From assembly GCA_031267115.1 (NCBI GenBank), contig JAIRZS010000188.1, forward strand, positions 1-6,607: a stretch of DNA of 6,607 bases, in the 5' to 3' direction. The stretch is from Treponema sp. Its GTDB lineage: Bacteria > Spirochaetota > Spirochaetia > Treponematales > Breznakiellaceae. A model generated the notes under the pieces. It saw only the letters and a program-made list of their open reading frames with translations, did no database searches and was not told where the DNA came from. Each line of letters starts with the position of its first letter. The stretch's first letter is position 1. This document shows, piece by piece, positions 5,900-6,607 of the stretch. The position numbers and the translations under genes are program-made.

Positions 5900-6607
5900 T
5901 CATGCCTTATACGGCGGCAGCAGGCCTATTTCCCGCATCTGATCCAGGGCTTCGATTATTTCCACCGCTGCCCGGGTGCCGATTATTTCAGCGCCCGCCA
6001 GAAGAAAGGCGTAGGCGTTCTGGGGGCGGGGGAATTTGACCCCGGCCACTTTCAGCTTAACCGGAGTCCCTGCCAGGGTTTTTTTCATAACAAGGAACTG
6101 ATTCATGCTGGGGCCTTCAAACTGGCCGGTGGCGGTTTTCGCGTAATCGCAGCCTACTTCGGCAATCATCTTGCACTCAGCCGCGATTTCCTCGTCGGTA
6201 AGGAAAGCGGTGTCAAGGATTACTTTGGTCAGGGCGTCTCCCGCCGCGGCCTTGTAATCCAGAAGCTCCTGCCTGCAGACATCGTAGCGCTTGTCCCGCA
6301 AAGCCCCCACGTTGATCACAATATCTACCGCCCTGCAGCCCATTTTTACCGCGTATTCGGTCTCCAGGGCCTTTAACTTGCCCGGCGAAGCCCCAAAGGG
6401 AAAATCAATGCCCGTGGCCGGAAGCACATCGCTGCCCTTGAGTTCCTCGACCACAACCGGCGTCCAGTAGGGGGTAGCCGAATAGAAGGCCGCGCAGTTG
6501 TACTTAACCGCTTCCCTGCATCCTTTGCGGATATCGTCTTCATTGGTATTTTTGGGCAAAACACTGTGATCGAAATGTTTGCCCAAAGCCCATTTGTCAA
6601 TTTTTGT
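5900..6607 (-). CDS. DeoC-like class I aldolase, N-terminus beyond the right edge
   Basis: Schiff-base aldolase of the deoxyribose-phosphate aldolase family; DeoC itself splits 2-deoxyribose 5-phosphate into acetaldehyde and glyceraldehyde 3-phosphate. The frame is open to the window edge (235 visible residues, TKIDKWALGKHFDHSVLPKN first). There is no credible start inside: the TTG at 6586 lacks a ribosome binding site, so the gene is 5'-truncated, probably by only a few codons. Family blocks present are FDHSVLPKNT (12-21), TGIDFPFGA (65-73), VDIVINVGAL (94-103, with catalytic Asp95), TKVILDTAFLTDEEI (127-141), AKTATG (156-161, with Schiff-base Lys157) and LKVAG (185-189, with Lys186). The usual GGIRT loop is GVKFPRP (189-195), and the phosphate-binding Ser pair near the C-terminus is replaced in GTRAAVEI (210-217). 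The fold and chemistry are well supported, but the substrate probably differs from that of classical DeoC. Confidence 0.85.
   Translation of the reverse strand, partial: TKIDKWALGKHFDHSVLPKNTNEDDIRKGCREAVKYNCAAFYSATPYWTPVVVEELKGSDVLPATGIDFPFGASPGKLKALETEYAVKMGCRAVDIVINVGALRDKRYDVCRQELLDYKAAAGDALTKVILDTAFLTDEEIAAECKMIAEVGCDYAKTATGQFEGPSMNQFLVMKKTLAGTPVKLKVAGVKFPRPQNAYAFLLAGAEIIGTRAAVEIIEALDQMREIGLLPPYKA

Noticed and set aside
6584..6586. TTG at 6586 as the start of the aldolase
   Set aside because: No Shine-Dalgarno precedes it, and the frame stays open upstream with plausible family sequence to the window edge, so the gene is better described as 5'-truncated.
6373..6600. Minus-strand 75-codon reading at the right end
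   Set aside because: It is in a different frame from the DeoC-like aldolase and overlaps its motif-bearing sequence. It shows no homology signal.

Overview
This window is a compact catabolic cluster from an anaerobic-type bacterium, with every supported gene on the minus strand (transcribed right to left). Base composition is moderately GC-rich. Four genes have good GGAG/GGAGG ribosome binding sites 5 to 6 bases before an ATG. The gene set suggests a fermentative sugar or polyol user. A spirochaete of the Treponema type, perhaps from a gut, or a Clostridia-like Firmicute would fit, but this is a weak guess because no phylogenetic marker gene is present.

Layout in transcription order: (1) a DeoC-like class I aldolase whose N-terminus lies beyond the right edge (5900-6607); (2) an FGGY-family carbohydrate kinase (4163-5719); (3) a 362-residue multi-spanning membrane protein of no family I can name with certainty (2993-4081); (4) an aldo/keto reductase (1880-2851); (5) a GldA-type zinc-dependent glycerol dehydrogenase (700-1812); (6) the first 181 residues of a second unrecognised membrane protein that runs off the left edge (1-543). 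Gene 6 has no stop inside the window and is easily missed.

Together the genes read as a route for an unidentified polyol or ketose. Uptake would be by the 362-residue membrane protein, oxidoreduction by the GldA-type and aldo/keto enzymes, phosphorylation by the kinase, and retro-aldol cleavage by the DeoC-like enzyme into central metabolites. The pathway order and the substrate are inference. Two points make the system unusual. No classical transporter (ABC, PTS, MFS) is visible. The aldolase keeps the catalytic Asp/Lys/Lys of deoxyribose-phosphate aldolase but has altered loops where the substrate phosphate normally binds.

The intergenic gaps (67 to 180 bases) are not empty. Each of the five complete stop codons is followed, 18 to 55 bases later, by a distinct hairpin. 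One has near-perfect 18-base arms (5806-5845), one is a bidirectional-type intrinsic terminator (2937-2975), and one, after gldA, has a T-rich tail (639-674). The genes are therefore co-directional, but the transcript is probably punctuated by termination, processing or attenuation. No RNA genes, CRISPR arrays, insertion sequences or transposases were seen.
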